A DNA stretch of 64,000 bases from positions 434,001-498,000 of the forward strand of contig CAVUCE010000021.1 of the NCBI GenBank assembly GCA_963739985.1, written 5' to 3'. Numbering within the stretch: the first letter of the stretch is position 1; every line of letters begins with the position of its first letter. Below the pieces are notes generated by a model, which did not search any database, was not told the origin of the DNA, and saw only the letters and a list, made by a program, of their open reading frames with translations. Of the stretch, positions 39,223 through 47,912 are shown one piece after another. The position numbers and the translations under genes were made by a program. This DNA comes from CAVUCE01 sp963739985 (GTDB taxonomy: Bacteria; Bacteroidota; Ignavibacteria; Ignavibacteriales; Ignavibacteriaceae).

Positions 39223-40548
39223 TTAAGCCTTTACTACTTTTTTATGTGCTGGAACGTGTCCTTTAAGTCCGTAATAAGCTATATACAAATAGCAGAAAAC
39301 CGGAATAATAAATGCATGATGAATTCCGATGTTATCGGCAAGCATTCCTTGAAGAACAGGAATCAATGCACCACCAACTATTGCCATAATCAAGATGCCG
39401 GATCCTTGCCCGGTATGTTTACCAAGTCCCGCAATTCCTAAAGTAAAAATAGTTGGGAACATAATAGAATTAAATAAACCAACTAATAAGATTGACCACA
39501 TTGCAATGTGTCCGGTAAAAACCATAGTTGCTAAAACTAATGCTGAAGCTACAACGGCATTGAAGCCTAATACTATTCCGGGTTTAATTTTTCTCATTAC
39601 GCCGGACCCAATAAATCTACCAACCATGGCACCGCCCCAATAAAACGAAACATACTTTCCGGCTTGAGCTTCTGTTAATCCGCCAATACTTTTTTCGCCA
39701 AGATAATTAACTAAGAAACTACCGATCGCCACTTCCGCTCCTACGTAAACAAAAATACCAATAGCTCCTAAAATAACGTGTTTATATTTCCAAGCGCTTT
39801 CATGGAGATGATCAAAAGTTCCGTTTTCTGTATCATCGTTGTTGGTTTGTGCTTTTATGTTTGGCAATTTTATAGCGGCTATTATTGAAGCTAAGATAAA
39901 TAAAGCTGCGGCTAATCCGAGGTACGGAACCTGAACTGAAGACGCTTCTGCTACTTGATAAGCAGTTAATTGGGCGGGAGAAAGCTTCGCTAATTCTTCG
40001 GCACTTTTTACAGCAACTCCTAAAATCAATATTGAACCAAAGAATGGAGCAATGGTTGTACCTAATGAATTGAATGCTTGAGTTAAGTTTAGTCTGCTAG
40101 AAGCAGTATCAGACTTTCCTAAAATTGCAACATATGGATTTGCCGCAACCTGGAGCAAAGTAATTCCTGATGCTAATATAAAAAATGCGGTTAGAAAAAT
40201 TGGATATGATCTGATACTTGCTGCCGGGTAAAATGCTAGACAGCCAATACCTGCAGTAATTAATCCAATAACTATTCCTCGTTTATAACCAATCTTTTCA
40301 ACAATTAATCCGGAAGGAAGAGAAACTATGAAGTAAGCTGCAAAAAATACGAACTGAACAAGCATAGCTTCGGTATAATTAAGGCTAAATACAGCTTTTA
40401 GATGCGGAATTAAGATATCGTTGAGTGCGGTTAAAAAGCCCCACATGAAAAACAAACTAGTTAATATAGATAATGCGGGTGTATAGTTGGTGCCATTATT
40501 TGCAGCCACAGTCTGAGATTTGACCGTACTCTGTGATACAACTGCCAT
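39223..40548 (-). CDS. MFS sugar:H+ symporter, FucP/GluP family
   Basis: Twelve-helix major facilitator of 441 residues of the fucose-galactose-glucose:H+ symporter family. Signatures are L-F-F-M-W-G-F-L-T-A-L-N-D in helix 1, S-L-P-S-G-L-I-V-E-K-I-G-Y-K-R in the first cytoplasmic loop, and N-P-Y-V-A-I-L-G in helix 5. The stop is 2 bases from the kinase ATG, so uptake and phosphorylation are co-expressed. It is the first gene of the minus-strand unit, 716 bases from the divergent binding-protein/kinase/activator operon. The substrate is probably glucose released by the GH3 enzymes. Confidence 0.93.
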   Translation of the reverse strand: MAVVSQSTVKSQTVAANNGTNYTPALSILTSLFFMWGFLTALNDILIPHLKAVFSLNYTEAMLVQFVFFAAYFIVSLPSGLIVEKIGYKRGIVIGLITAGIGCLAFYPAASIRSYPIFLTAFFILASGITLLQVAANPYVAILGKSDTASSRLNLTQAFNSLGTTIAPFFGSILILGVAVKSAEELAKLSPAQLTAYQVAEASSVQVPYLGLAAALFILASIIAAIKLPNIKAQTNNDDTENGTFDHLHESAWKYKHVILGAIGIFVYVGAEVAIGSFLVNYLGEKSIGGLTEAQAGKYVSFYWGGAMVGRFIGSGVMRKIKPGIVLGFNAVVASALVLATMVFTGHIAMWSILLVGLFNSIMFPTIFTLGIAGLGKHTGQGSGILIMAIVGGALIPVLQGMLADNIGIHHAFIIPVFCYLYIAYYGLKGHVPAHKKVVKA

Positions 40549-40959
40549 AGTTTCTCCTTTAATTAAATTTTACTCTGTTCATCTCTTTATGTAATGACGC
40601 TTTGATTTTCTTTTTTACGGTTTGTTCACTTTTATAATTTTATGAGAACTTAAAACAACAAAGAATTGACTTTTTGATCAGAAATTAGAGCAGATAACCA
40701 TTTTCATAAAAATTCATCAAAAAGTATAAAAACATATTCAGAATAGTATTTCCCCAAAATGTTTAATAAAAATTTTGAGCAATAAACTAAGCAATTCAAA
40801 ATTCCCTATTCAAAGATACTGCTGACTTTAATGTACCTCTAAGTGAGTATTACAATTTTTATGCCTTTTTATTGTGTATTGTTTTATTGAATTTTTATAC
40901 AAAGGTTGGCTATATTATAATAATAGTTGGTCAAATAGCGGGACAATTAACTTTTAGCC

Positions 40960-40999
40960 TTTTATTATTTTAATAATAGTCTTTATTAAAATGATAATA
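40960..40999 (+). promoter_or_regulatory. Tandem 19-bp dyads, candidate activator (enhancer) sites, copy 1
   Basis: Two dyads of the form (T/N)TTTATYA-N3-TRATAAAA. The better site, CTTTATTA-AAA-TGATAATA, is at 40981-40999. A weaker one, TTTTATTA-TTT-TAATAATA, is at 40960-40978. Centres are 21 bp apart. The pair ends about 90 bp upstream of the sigma-54-type promoter at 41091, the usual distance for NtrC-family enhancers. The same pair layout recurs at 45575-45615 and 47913-47953. Confidence 0.6.
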
Positions 41000-41090
41000 A
41001 AAAATGATACCGAATATTTTGTGTTTTTATAAAAAAGAGAGAAATTAACATATTGCAAATGCTGTTCTTAAATCAAAATAATAATTTGGG

Positions 41091-41106
41091 TGGCACTATT
41101 AATGCC
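41091..41106 (+). promoter_or_regulatory. Sigma-54 (RpoN) promoter of the binding-protein/kinase/activator operon
   Basis: TGGCAC-TATTA-ATGCC: a perfect -24 hexamer, GG and GC dinucleotides exactly 10 bases apart, and a near-consensus -12 element. Transcription would start near 41117, leaving a leader of about 148 bases before the ATG at 41265. It sits between tandem dyads and an operon that encodes a sigma-54 activator, which suggests autoregulation. Confidence 0.65.
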
Positions 41107-41264
41107 TTACGGAAAAGTGTTTTTGCTTGAATTCTTACCAAGTTAAATATTATTAACCAGGAAAAGCCTATTGATGATGATTTTCTACCACACACCTAAA
41201 TATGTAATTCATTCTTACTTGCGAAATAAAGACAATTCCAAATTTTACCCCGGGATAATTATTT

Positions 41265-42581
41265 ATGAAGTTTAACAAACTCTTTTATGTAGTTTTAAGT
41301 TCGATTTTAGTTACTTTAATAATATTGATAACCAATGTCTTTACTCCATTTAATATTTCCGGTGTGGAATCATCTCATGTAACTAAAATCTATTTTGCAG
41401 ATCACATTTCTTCGGCGCTGAGTAAAGTAATAGATCGGTTCAACGAAATAAATAAAGGACAAATTAAAGTTGAACCAATCAATCTTCCTTTTACCAAGTT
41501 TAGCACTAATGAAAGAAAAGAGTTACTAGCTCGTTATTTACGGAGTAAAAGTGATAGAATTGATGTCTTTTCCGTTGATCAAATTTGGGTGCCGCGGTTT
41601 GCTAAATGGGGACTTAATTTAGATGGTTATTTTACTGAAAAGCAAAAATCCCATCTCCTTAAATATTCAATGCAATCATGTTATTACGACGACAGTTTGG
41701 TTGCCATTCCATTATATATCGATATTGCATTGATGTATTATAGAAAAGATATTATTAATAAATTACCTAATTCTAAAAAGCTTGTAGAAAAAATACAAAA
41801 TTCAATTACCTGGCAGGATTTTATTAAACTTAGTAAAGAGATAAACTCAAAAAACAACCCTTTTTATCTGTATCAAGCGGATGATTTTGAAGGCTTAATT
41901 TGCAGCTTTGCCGAGATGACAGCTGATCAAAATATGCCATTTATAAGGAATGATTCTTTAAAACTTCAAACTCCACAAGCAGAAAAATCTCTGCAATTAT
42001 TAGTCGATCTTGTACAAAAATATCATATATCGCCTAAGGAGGTTACAAATTTTAAGGAAGATCAGAGTTACGATTATTTTCTTAAACACAAGGGCATTTT
42101 TTTAAGAGGATGGCCAAGCTTTTTGGAGAATCACAAAAAAGATTCAACTTACGATCAACTCATAAATAAAATAGGTATAGCACCAACTCCCCACTTTAAG
42201 GGATTCCCACCCAGATCAGTATACGGAGGTTGGAATTTGATGGTATCTCAGTTTTCGGATCATATACCGGAATCAATTAAATTTATTAACTTTTTGATTA
42301 GTAAAGAAGCTCAAAAAATATTATACAACGAAGGTGGTTATCTTCCGATAAATTCAACGTTGTACAGTGATACTTCATTTGTGAACTCTCATCCCAATAT
42401 AAAGTTTTACGAACATCTTTTACGGCACGGCTTGCACCGGCCTTACTTAGAAAAATATACTAGCATTTCCGATGTACTTTCATTCTTTTTAAACAAGGCT
42501 ATTAGAAACGATATAAGCGTTAAAGACGCTCTTAAAGATGCTGCGGAAAAAATAAATTCCGGTAGTATTTTGCTAAAATAA
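41265..42581 (+). CDS. Membrane-tethered sugar-type solute-binding protein (sensor component)
   Basis: Family 1 extracellular solute-binding protein of 438 residues: Y-F-A-D-H...I-D-R-F-N-E at the start, I-P-L-Y-I-D-I-A-L-M-Y-Y-R-K-D in the hinge, G-I-F-L-R-G-W-P-S and a C-terminal V-Y-G-G-W-N-L-M-V-S. These proteins normally deliver sugars to ABC permeases. Here no permease follows; the next genes are a histidine kinase (14 bases on) and a sigma-54 response regulator. The N-terminus is a hydrophobic helix (about 5-27) with no lipobox and no clear cleavage site, so it is probably membrane-tethered. I infer that it presents a beta-glucan oligosaccharide to the kinase periplasmic domain. A sigma-54 promoter lies upstream. 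Confidence 0.88.
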   Translation: MKFNKLFYVVLSSILVTLIILITNVFTPFNISGVESSHVTKIYFADHISSALSKVIDRFNEINKGQIKVEPINLPFTKFSTNERKELLARYLRSKSDRIDVFSVDQIWVPRFAKWGLNLDGYFTEKQKSHLLKYSMQSCYYDDSLVAIPLYIDIALMYYRKDIINKLPNSKKLVEKIQNSITWQDFIKLSKEINSKNNPFYLYQADDFEGLICSFAEMTADQNMPFIRNDSLKLQTPQAEKSLQLLVDLVQKYHISPKEVTNFKEDQSYDYFLKHKGIFLRGWPSFLENHKKDSTYDQLINKIGIAPTPHFKGFPPRSVYGGWNLMVSQFSDHIPESIKFINFLISKEAQKILYNEGGYLPINSTLYSDTSFVNSHPNIKFYEHLLRHGLHRPYLEKYTSISDVLSFFLNKAIRNDISVKDALKDAAEKINSGSILLK

Positions 42582-42595
42582 CCAAAGAGATTTTA

Positions 42596-44074
42596 ATGGA
42601 AAAGAATCAAATAATAGATAAATTTAGGGCGTATCACTTCGAATTTAAACACCTCACAGTTATATTCGTAGTACTTTTTTCTTTTCAGCTACTAGTCTCA
42701 ATAATTAATAAAACTTCAATTCGTAGTTTTCTTGGCAGTGCCCAGGAATGGTATCAAAAAGACTCCGCGGAAAAATTAGCAAACCTAACAACTACTTCTA
42801 TTGAACTACTATTAGAATCACTAAATAAAAAAGAAACTTTAAATAACGAAGAAGCCAAAAGAATAATAAACTCATTTAACATAATATTAAGTCAGCAAGT
42901 TCTTCAACATAATATTGAGGATATTTGTATTCTATTGAATAAAGCCGACAGCGTTTATGCAATTGATGATGGAGACAACTTGTTTGATTTTTTATTCAAA
43001 GGCAAAACAAAATTTAAAAATGCAAAAACTAATCACCTTGCTGCAATCAAAATGTATTTACGCCTAAAGGATGAACTAAAATCGGAAGAGACTATAAAAA
43101 GTGTTTTGGTTGATGACAAAACTTTTAATACTTTTGTGCCATTCGTTTTGCGCGGGGAATTTAAAGGCGCGGTTTATATTAAAAACACACCGGATTTCTC
43201 TTTCATTACAAACAGAATAGTTTCAAATTATGACGAAACATCGTTAATTTATCTATCGCTTATATCATTGGGTTTACTCTCAATGTATTTTATTTCTACT
43301 TATACTGTTCGGGAAAGGGATGAAGCGCAAAATCTATTATTTGAAGAGCATGAAAAGAATTTAAAGAAACAAATTACTTTTGAAAAAGAAATAGCATTTA
43401 CAAAACGGATTTATCATACTCATCATAAAGCCGAAAAAATAGTTGGTTTTATTAAAGGAGATTTAAAACTTCTTTCACCTGAAAACATAAATATTGTTAA
43501 ATTCCGCGTTACAAAATATGCTAATTTTATTTCGCGTATTATTTATGATATGAAATGGTATGAGCCGCCGGTTCAAACCATACGAAATCCCATTTTCAGA
43601 ACGGATTTAAATAACGTAATAAAATTTATAGTTGATAATATCTTTTTGCGAACATTTAGGAAGAGCAGTTTATTTAATATTAATTTAGATTTAGATAATA
43701 ATGTTCCTCACGTTTCTGTTAATGAATTTGTTGTGTGGGAAATTATAGAGCCGTTGGTACAAAATAGTATAGACCACGCCGGAGTTGCAGATATTTTTAT
43801 AAATGTTAAAACTGTCTATCAGTCCGAAAATAAGAAATCTTTAATTATAATAAGTGATAACGGAGTTGGTATTACTGAAGAGCTTCTGGAATTAAACGAA
43901 AACGGTATAAGAAAATTATTTGAAGAAAATATTTCTACTAAAGATGTTACAATGAGAAATTCCGGTTACGGATGCTATATTGCGCATCAAATTTGTCAAA
44001 GATGCGGCTGGAAAATTGAAGTTGAAAATTTAGATGAAAGCGGCTGTAGATTCATTATAACTATTTCAAACTAA
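42596..44074 (+). CDS. Sensor histidine kinase with periplasmic domain and atypical H-box
   Basis: Two-component kinase of 492 residues. Helices at about 20-38 and 217-235 bound a periplasmic sensor domain of about 180 residues that I do not recognise. The cytoplasmic part has a coiled-coil-like linker and then T-K-R-I-Y-H-T-H-H-K-A-E-K-I, where His274, 276 or 277 could be the phosphorylated residue; the standard H-E-L/I-R-x-P motif is missing. The ATPase domain is normal: N-box V-Q-N-S-I-D-H (Asn390), G1 S-D-N-G-V-G-I (Asp421), G2 N-S-G-Y-G-C-Y-I-A. It lies between the binding-protein and response-regulator genes with gaps of 14-16 bases, which defines its partners. Confidence 0.88.
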   Translation: MEKNQIIDKFRAYHFEFKHLTVIFVVLFSFQLLVSIINKTSIRSFLGSAQEWYQKDSAEKLANLTTTSIELLLESLNKKETLNNEEAKRIINSFNIILSQQVLQHNIEDICILLNKADSVYAIDDGDNLFDFLFKGKTKFKNAKTNHLAAIKMYLRLKDELKSEETIKSVLVDDKTFNTFVPFVLRGEFKGAVYIKNTPDFSFITNRIVSNYDETSLIYLSLISLGLLSMYFISTYTVRERDEAQNLLFEEHEKNLKKQITFEKEIAFTKRIYHTHHKAEKIVGFIKGDLKLLSPENINIVKFRVTKYANFISRIIYDMKWYEPPVQTIRNPIFRTDLNNVIKFIVDNIFLRTFRKSSLFNINLDLDNNVPHVSVNEFVVWEIIEPLVQNSIDHAGVADIFINVKTVYQSENKKSLIIISDNGVGITEELLELNENGIRKLFEENISTKDVTMRNSGYGCYIAHQICQRCGWKIEVENLDESGCRFIITISN

Positions 44075-44090
44075 AAGAGGTTTAACCTTA

Positions 44091-45548
44091 ATGTTTCCTA
44101 AAAATCAAATAAGAGTTTTACTTATAGAAGACGAAGAGTACGATGTATTAAGAGTTAATAATACAGTAAAACCTTTTGAAGAAAAAATAAAAATTGAAGA
44201 TATAGTCTCCGATGGTGAAGCCGCAATTGAGCTTCTTACATCCAAAAAAAATCTTTATGATGTTATTATAATGGATTTCCATTTAACCGGAAGAGTTATG
44301 GGTGAATCTTTAATTCAAAAGATTAAAGAAATTGATTCCTCGCTGCAGATAATTGTAATAACTAAAATGACAATTAATATTACGGATTATGACTTTGCTA
44401 ATAAACTGATTAAAGCTGGTGCTTTTTGGTATTGTACTAAATATCCCGGCGATATTGAAGAGTATATTTATCAACCGACTGATTTTATTATGAGCATTTT
44501 TAATGCCTACGAAAAATGTATTCTGGAAAGAGAGTGGCTAAAATCCAATCAAAAACTTATAAAAAATATTGAAGAATTATTAGCTCAGAAAAAAATTATT
44601 GGTGAATCCCCGGGAGTTATTAAACTACGGGAAGAAATAAAACGGTACGCAAATAGTAACGTTAACATATTAATTAAAGGTACATCCGGAACAGGAAAAG
44701 AATTAGTTGCATATAATATTCATTACAACAGTGATAGAAAATTTGAAAACTTTGTACCTATTAATTGCGGAAGTTTACCGCACGATTTAATAGAAAGTGA
44801 ACTGTTTGGATATGAACGCGGAGCATTTACAGGAGCCGACAAAAAGAAATTAGGACTTTTTGAAATAGCTCATAACGGAACTGTATTTCTTGATGAGGTT
44901 ACCGAACTTCCTTTGAATGCTCAAGTAAAGTTGTTGCGCGTTATTCAAGAAGGCGAATTGGAAAAAATAGGCAGAACCGAAAAGGTTAAGGTCGATATTA
45001 GGGTTATCGCCGCAACAAATAGAAATATTGAAGAAGAAGTAAAGGCGAAAAGATTTAGAGAAGATCTTTACTATAGATTAAATGTTATCTGTATTGAAGT
45101 CCCGGATTTAAAGAGTAGAAAAAGTGATATCCCAATTTTGACAGATCATTTTCTTGGACAATTAGCTAACAAAATGGGTAAAGAAAAACCGACGGTAAAT
45201 GAAACTGCATTTGAAATTTTGAATAGCTATCCATGGCCGGGAAATGTGCGTGAATTAAAAAATGTTGTACAAAGAATGTTATTTAATGATGAAGCTCAGA
45301 TTTCTAAAATTCATGCAAAGCGAGCCTTGGGATCATTATTTGAATCGGACGATGAAGATAAATTTGCTACGATAGAAAATATTTTTGAAAATAATATTCT
45401 CCCTCTAGCTCAGATGGAGAAAACTATTAGAGAAAAATATTTGCGGTTTGTTCGTCAAAATTCCGAATCGGATACTGACGCAGCGCGTAAACTAGGTTTA
45501 GCTCCTTCCAATTATTATCGAATGGCAAAAGAATTAGGAATTAAATAA
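44091..45548 (+). CDS. Sigma-54-dependent response regulator (NtrC family)
   Basis: Transcription activator of 485 residues. The receiver domain (about 7-130) has the acidic pocket L-I-E-D-E-E and the phospho-acceptor Asp62 in I-I-M-D-F-H-L, with Lys117. The AAA+ domain (about 168-400) has Walker A G-T-S-G-T-G-K-E (197-204), the sigma-54 contact loop G-A-F-T-G-A (244-249), Walker B T-V-F-L-D-E and an arginine-finger region R-E-D-L-Y-Y-R-L. The C-terminus is a Fis-type helix-turn-helix (D-A-A-R-K-L-G-L-A-P-S-N-Y-Y-R). It is third in the operon after the binding protein and kinase. It probably binds the 19-bp dyads found upstream of its own operon and of the two following units. Confidence 0.94.
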   Translation: MFPKNQIRVLLIEDEEYDVLRVNNTVKPFEEKIKIEDIVSDGEAAIELLTSKKNLYDVIIMDFHLTGRVMGESLIQKIKEIDSSLQIIVITKMTINITDYDFANKLIKAGAFWYCTKYPGDIEEYIYQPTDFIMSIFNAYEKCILEREWLKSNQKLIKNIEELLAQKKIIGESPGVIKLREEIKRYANSNVNILIKGTSGTGKELVAYNIHYNSDRKFENFVPINCGSLPHDLIESELFGYERGAFTGADKKKLGLFEIAHNGTVFLDEVTELPLNAQVKLLRVIQEGELEKIGRTEKVKVDIRVIAATNRNIEEEVKAKRFREDLYYRLNVICIEVPDLKSRKSDIPILTDHFLGQLANKMGKEKPTVNETAFEILNSYPWPGNVRELKNVVQRMLFNDEAQISKIHAKRALGSLFESDDEDKFATIENIFENNILPLAQMEKTIREKYLRFVRQNSESDTDAARKLGLAPSNYYRMAKELGIK

Positions 45549-45574
45549 AAAACACTATAAAATTATTAATTTTA

Positions 45575-45615
45575 TTTTATCAATATGATAAAACTTATTT
45601 ATTATAATGATAAAA
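45575..45615 (+). promoter_or_regulatory. Tandem 19-bp dyads, candidate activator sites, copy 2
   Basis: Site A, TTTTATCA-ATA-TGATAAAA (45575-45593), is a perfect inverted repeat with 8-bp arms. Site B, ATTTATTA-TAA-TGATAAAA (45597-45615), keeps the right arm exactly. Centres are 22 bp apart, two helical turns, so both would lie on one face of the DNA. They begin 27 bases after the response-regulator stop codon and lie about 136-176 bp before the weak sigma-54-like element at 45751. Confidence 0.68.
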
Positions 45616-45750
45616 ATATTACCTTCATTAAGTATCTCTTAGATATATCTTATAATAATTCTTTCGCTACGGACAAATGATTTGACGATTAAATCGTTAG
45701 TTCCGATTTTCCCAATCATTTAAAGAGATTTTCATTCCTTTGTATATACA

Positions 45751-45766
45751 TGGCTTGATTCTTGAC
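45751..45766 (+). promoter_or_regulatory. Weak sigma-54-like element before GH5-CBM6
   Basis: TGGCTTGATTCTTGAC has GG then, ten bases on, GA instead of the required GC. The TTG of the -12 element is kept. Its position, downstream of the tandem dyads and 34 bases before the ATG, is right for a promoter, but the motif is poor. Confidence 0.3.
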
Positions 45767-45799
45767 CCCTATTTCTATTCTATTAATTCTGGGGATCTA

Positions 45800-47791
45800 A
45801 TGAAAAAAGTACTTTACGTTGTTCTAATATTCGTTTCCGCAATTTTAATAAACAGTAATTTATGTGCGCAATCATTCTTAAAAGCTAGTGGAACTAAAAT
45901 TGTAACTGAAAACGGTCAAAATTATCAGTTAAAAGGAATTGGGTTAGGCGGTTGGTTGGTACCTGAAGGATATATGCTTCAAACAGCCGGTTTTGCTAAT
46001 TCTCCTACCGAAATACGAAAAAAAGTAGAAGATCTTGTTGGAACTGAAAATGCCGATAAATTTTTCCAGGCATATTATGAAAATTATGTTAACAGAAAAG
46101 ATATTGAAACGATAGCAAAATGGGGATTTAACTCAATTAGAATTCCTTTTAATTATCGTCTGCTTAGTCCAAAAGATCAGCCGGGAGTTTATTTAGAAGA
46201 TGGTTTTAAAGTTTTAGACACTCTTTTAAGCTGGTGCAAAGATAGTAAACTCTATTTGATATTAGATATGCATTGTGCGCCCGGCGGACAAAATGCTCTA
46301 AATATTAGTGATTATACAGGATTTCCTTCACTTTGGGAAGATACTACAAATCAAACTAGAACTGTTGAGATTTGGAAAAAAATTGCAGAAAGATATAAAG
46401 ATGAAAAGTGGATTGGCGGATATGACTTAATTAACGAAACAGCCTGGGATTTAGGATCATCTAATGCATTGTTAAGACAGTTGATGATTAGAATAACCCA
46501 AGCGATTCGTACAGTAGATAATAATCATATAGTTTTCGTGGAGGGAAATTGGTATGCAACAGATTTTGCCGGACTAACTCCGCCGTGGGATAATAACATG
46601 GTTTATAGTTTCCATAAATATTGGAACGGAACTTCTGAATCTTCAATTCAATATTTATTAAATATAAGATCTCAATATAATGTCCCTTTATGGTTGGGTG
46701 AATCCGGAGAAAATTCAAACCAGTGGTTCGCCGAGGTAATAGACTTAATGAACAGAGATAATATCGGTTGGGCTTGGTGGCCGCATAAAAAAATAGGTTC
46801 AATAGCGGGCCCTCTTTCTGCAAAAATTAATCCTCAGTATCAACAACTTTTAAACTACTGGAATAATGGCGGAACTAAACCAACTGTAACTTTTGCAACA
46901 AATGCATTGCTCTCTCAAGCACTAAATTTAGCTATAGATAAATGCACATTTCAACCTGATGTAATTGACGCTTTAATTAGGCAGCCTGGAAATTATAATA
47001 CAATCCCGTATACACAAAATGATATTCCCGGAATTATATATGCGGATAATTATGATATGGGACAGGAAAGTTATGCATACAAAGATAATGATTATATGAA
47101 TACAGGAGGAAGCGGCGGCGGAAGCTACAATAGCGGTTACAGCTATAGAAACGATGGTGTTGATATAGAAGCGTGTCAAGATCTTCCTTCAAATGGTTAT
47201 GATATTGGCTTTATAGATAACGGTGAATGGTTGAAATACACTGTTAATATAGCAAACAGCGGGACCTACGATATAGACATGAGAGTAGCCGGAGGACAGG
47301 CAGGTGGAAAAATTTTATTGAAAATAGATGGTACTAATTTGACAAGTTTTATAGATATTCCTAATACAGGTGGTTGGCAAAATTGGCAAACCGTTACGTT
47401 AAATGATATTCCTTTAACTCAAGGCAAACACGAACTAGGGTTGTTTTTTTACTTCGGCGGATTTAATTTTAATTACATGGATTTTACAGCAAAGACTGTT
47501 GATGTAAAAGATGAAAAAATACAGCCTAAGAAGTTTGAGCTTTCACAAAATTATCCGAACCCGTTTAATCCAAGTACAACCATAAAGTATGAAATACCTA
47601 AAGATAATTTTGTAACTCTAAAAATCTATAATTCATTGGGAAAAGAAATTGTGGATTTGGTAAATCAATTTCAAAAATCCGGTAATTACCAAGTTCATTT
47701 TGATGCTACAAATATGCCCACAGGAGTTTATTTTTATCAATTAAAAGCCGGAAACCATGTTGACCAGAAAAAATTGATTTTATTGAAATGA
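45800..47791 (+). CDS. GH5 glycanase with CBM6 and T9SS sorting domain
   Basis: Surface or secreted glycoside hydrolase of about 663 residues. Signal peptide ends near N-L-C-A-Q. The GH5 domain (about 25-350) has the acid/base in Y-D-L-I-N-E and the nucleophile in W-L-G-E-S-G-E-N. A CBM6 module follows (about 410-560): I-Y-A-D-N-Y-D-M-G, Y-R-N-D-G-V-D-I-E, D-I-G-F-I-D-N-G-E-W-L-K-Y-T-V and a D-I-P-N-T-G-G-W-Q-N-W strand. The C-terminus is a T9SS sorting domain (Q-N-Y-P-N-P-F-N-P-S-T-T). The start is the ATG at 45800 after GGGGAT, where the signal peptide begins. CBM6 often binds beta-1,3-, beta-1,4-glucan or xylan. Tandem dyads upstream suggest control by the adjacent activator. Confidence 0.93.
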   Translation: MKKVLYVVLIFVSAILINSNLCAQSFLKASGTKIVTENGQNYQLKGIGLGGWLVPEGYMLQTAGFANSPTEIRKKVEDLVGTENADKFFQAYYENYVNRKDIETIAKWGFNSIRIPFNYRLLSPKDQPGVYLEDGFKVLDTLLSWCKDSKLYLILDMHCAPGGQNALNISDYTGFPSLWEDTTNQTRTVEIWKKIAERYKDEKWIGGYDLINETAWDLGSSNALLRQLMIRITQAIRTVDNNHIVFVEGNWYATDFAGLTPPWDNNMVYSFHKYWNGTSESSIQYLLNIRSQYNVPLWLGESGENSNQWFAEVIDLMNRDNIGWAWWPHKKIGSIAGPLSAKINPQYQQLLNYWNNGGTKPTVTFATNALLSQALNLAIDKCTFQPDVIDALIRQPGNYNTIPYTQNDIPGIIYADNYDMGQESYAYKDNDYMNTGGSGGGSYNSGYSYRNDGVDIEACQDLPSNGYDIGFIDNGEWLKYTVNIANSGTYDIDMRVAGGQAGGKILLKIDGTNLTSFIDIPNTGGWQNWQTVTLNDIPLTQGKHELGLFFYFGGFNFNYMDFTAKTVDVKDEKIQPKKFELSQNYPNPFNPSTTIKYEIPKDNFVTLKIYNSLGKEIVDLVNQFQKSGNYQVHFDATNMPTGVYFYQLKAGNHVDQKKLILLK

Positions 47792-47823
47792 TAAATTAGT
47801 TATTAGTGTACCTCAGTGATATG

Positions 47824-47868
47824 ATCCCGGAACTTATTTCTAAATAATAGGTTTCGGGATTATTTAAT
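47824..47868 (+). terminator. Rho-independent terminator after GH5-CBM6
   Basis: ATCCCGGAAC (47824-47833) pairs with GTTTCGGGAT (47851-47860) with one G-U pair, followed by TATTTAATTT. Confidence 0.7.
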
Positions 47869-47912
47869 TTAAACTTTATAATGTTATTCTGCCAATGATT
47901 TCATCATCAATT

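Larger units (their letters stand above)
40549..41264. other. Long divergent regulatory region in the centre of the glucan locus
   Basis: 716 bases, very AT-rich, with no plausible gene. It separates the minus-strand symporter unit from the plus-strand binding-protein/kinase/activator operon. It contains two tandem 19-bp dyads (40960-40999) and a sigma-54-type promoter (41091-41106), annotated separately. A palindrome-like CTATATTATAATAATAG also lies near 40909-40925. I found no equivalent sigma-54 element facing the minus strand. Confidence 0.7.

Noticed and set aside
40785..40810. Minus-strand GGG...TTGCT near 40792 as a sigma-54 promoter for the FucP-like symporter unit.
   Set aside because: The spacing between GG and GC is 11 or 12, not 10, and the -24 half lacks TGG.
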